From: DASYYE01 sp035946955
GTDB taxonomy: Bacteria > Actinomycetota > Actinomycetes > Streptosporangiales > Streptosporangiaceae
Length of the DNA stretch: 12,322 bases
NCBI GenBank assembly: GCA_035946955.1
Contig: DASYYE010000017.1
Span: 1 to 12,322 of the forward strand
Reading direction: 5' to 3'
The notes under the pieces were generated by a model. The model was not told the DNA's origin. It did no database searches and saw only the letters and a list, made by a program, of their open reading frames with translations. The position numbers were made by a program, and so were the translations under genes. Shown here piece by piece: positions 12,289 through 12,322 of this stretch (the stretch's first letter is position 1; each line of letters opens with the position of its first letter).

Positions 12289-12322
12289 CAACACGGAAGT
12301 CACCTCTGGCGGTGGCGCAGGT

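Larger units (their letters stand above)
12046..12322 (-). promoter_or_regulatory. Upstream region of the hydrogenase operon
   Basis: About 277 bases with no supported gene. On the minus strand it holds a candidate sigma70 promoter (12175-12203), two inverted repeats, and an alternating purine/pyrimidine tract (12254-12266). If the candidate promoter is right, the hhyS message has a leader of roughly 120 bases. A 67-codon frame (12047-12250) ends two bases before hhyS but is Arg-rich and looks spurious. Confidence 0.55.

Noticed and set aside
1..12322. CRISPR array, tRNA, rRNA or transposase
   Set aside because: No regularly spaced repeats, no cloverleaf or rRNA-like segments, and no transposase or integrase motifs were seen on either strand.

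Overview
The window is high-GC DNA with actinobacterial features: GTG starts, overlapping start/stop codons, protein families typical of Streptomyces and related filamentous genera, and TANNNT-type -10 boxes. It most likely comes from a Streptomyces-like or Streptosporangiales-like actinomycete chromosome; genus cannot be fixed from the sequence. No tRNA, rRNA, CRISPR array, transposase or phage gene was seen.

Left part (1-4150, plus strand): three membrane-protein genes. These are a FUSC/aromatic-acid-exporter-type protein cut by the window edge, a membrane protein with the layout of a potassium-channel pore but without the canonical filter, and a DUF998 six-helix membrane protein. The gaps hold an 18-bp tandem duplication across the FUSC stop, a G-quadruplex-type tract, a long imperfect inverted repeat, and a possible leaderless promoter.

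Middle (4160-5075, minus strand): a two-gene toxin-antitoxin module. The first gene is an unusual antitoxin that joins a Phd/YefM-like N-terminus to a HicB-like domain. The second is a HicA-like toxin with an extended C-terminus, starting at a GTG that overlaps the antitoxin stop. A 15-bp perfect palindrome upstream is the likely autoregulatory operator.

Right part (5261-12322, minus strand): one seven-gene operon for a group 1h (also called group 5) high-affinity [NiFe]-hydrogenase, the enzyme type that scavenges atmospheric H2. The order is small subunit (hhyS), large subunit (hhyL), a NifU-like/Rieske-like iron-sulfur protein, DUF5947, DUF6084, a 465-aa protein of unknown function, and a 34-aa DUF6893-type membrane microprotein. 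Genes three to six are joined by 1- or 4-base start/stop overlaps, so they are translationally coupled. A sigma70-type promoter with inverted repeats lies upstream of hhyS. No hyp maturation genes, maturation protease or cytochrome b are in the window, so maturation genes must lie elsewhere.

The likely logic is that HhySL oxidises H2 in the cytoplasm, the NifU/Rieske-like protein takes part in cluster supply or electron transfer, and the four uncharacterised proteins assist assembly, membrane attachment or coupling to the respiratory chain. This uncharacterised accessory set, including the microprotein and a Rieske-like fold with cysteines in place of the His ligands, is the best candidate for undescribed biology here.
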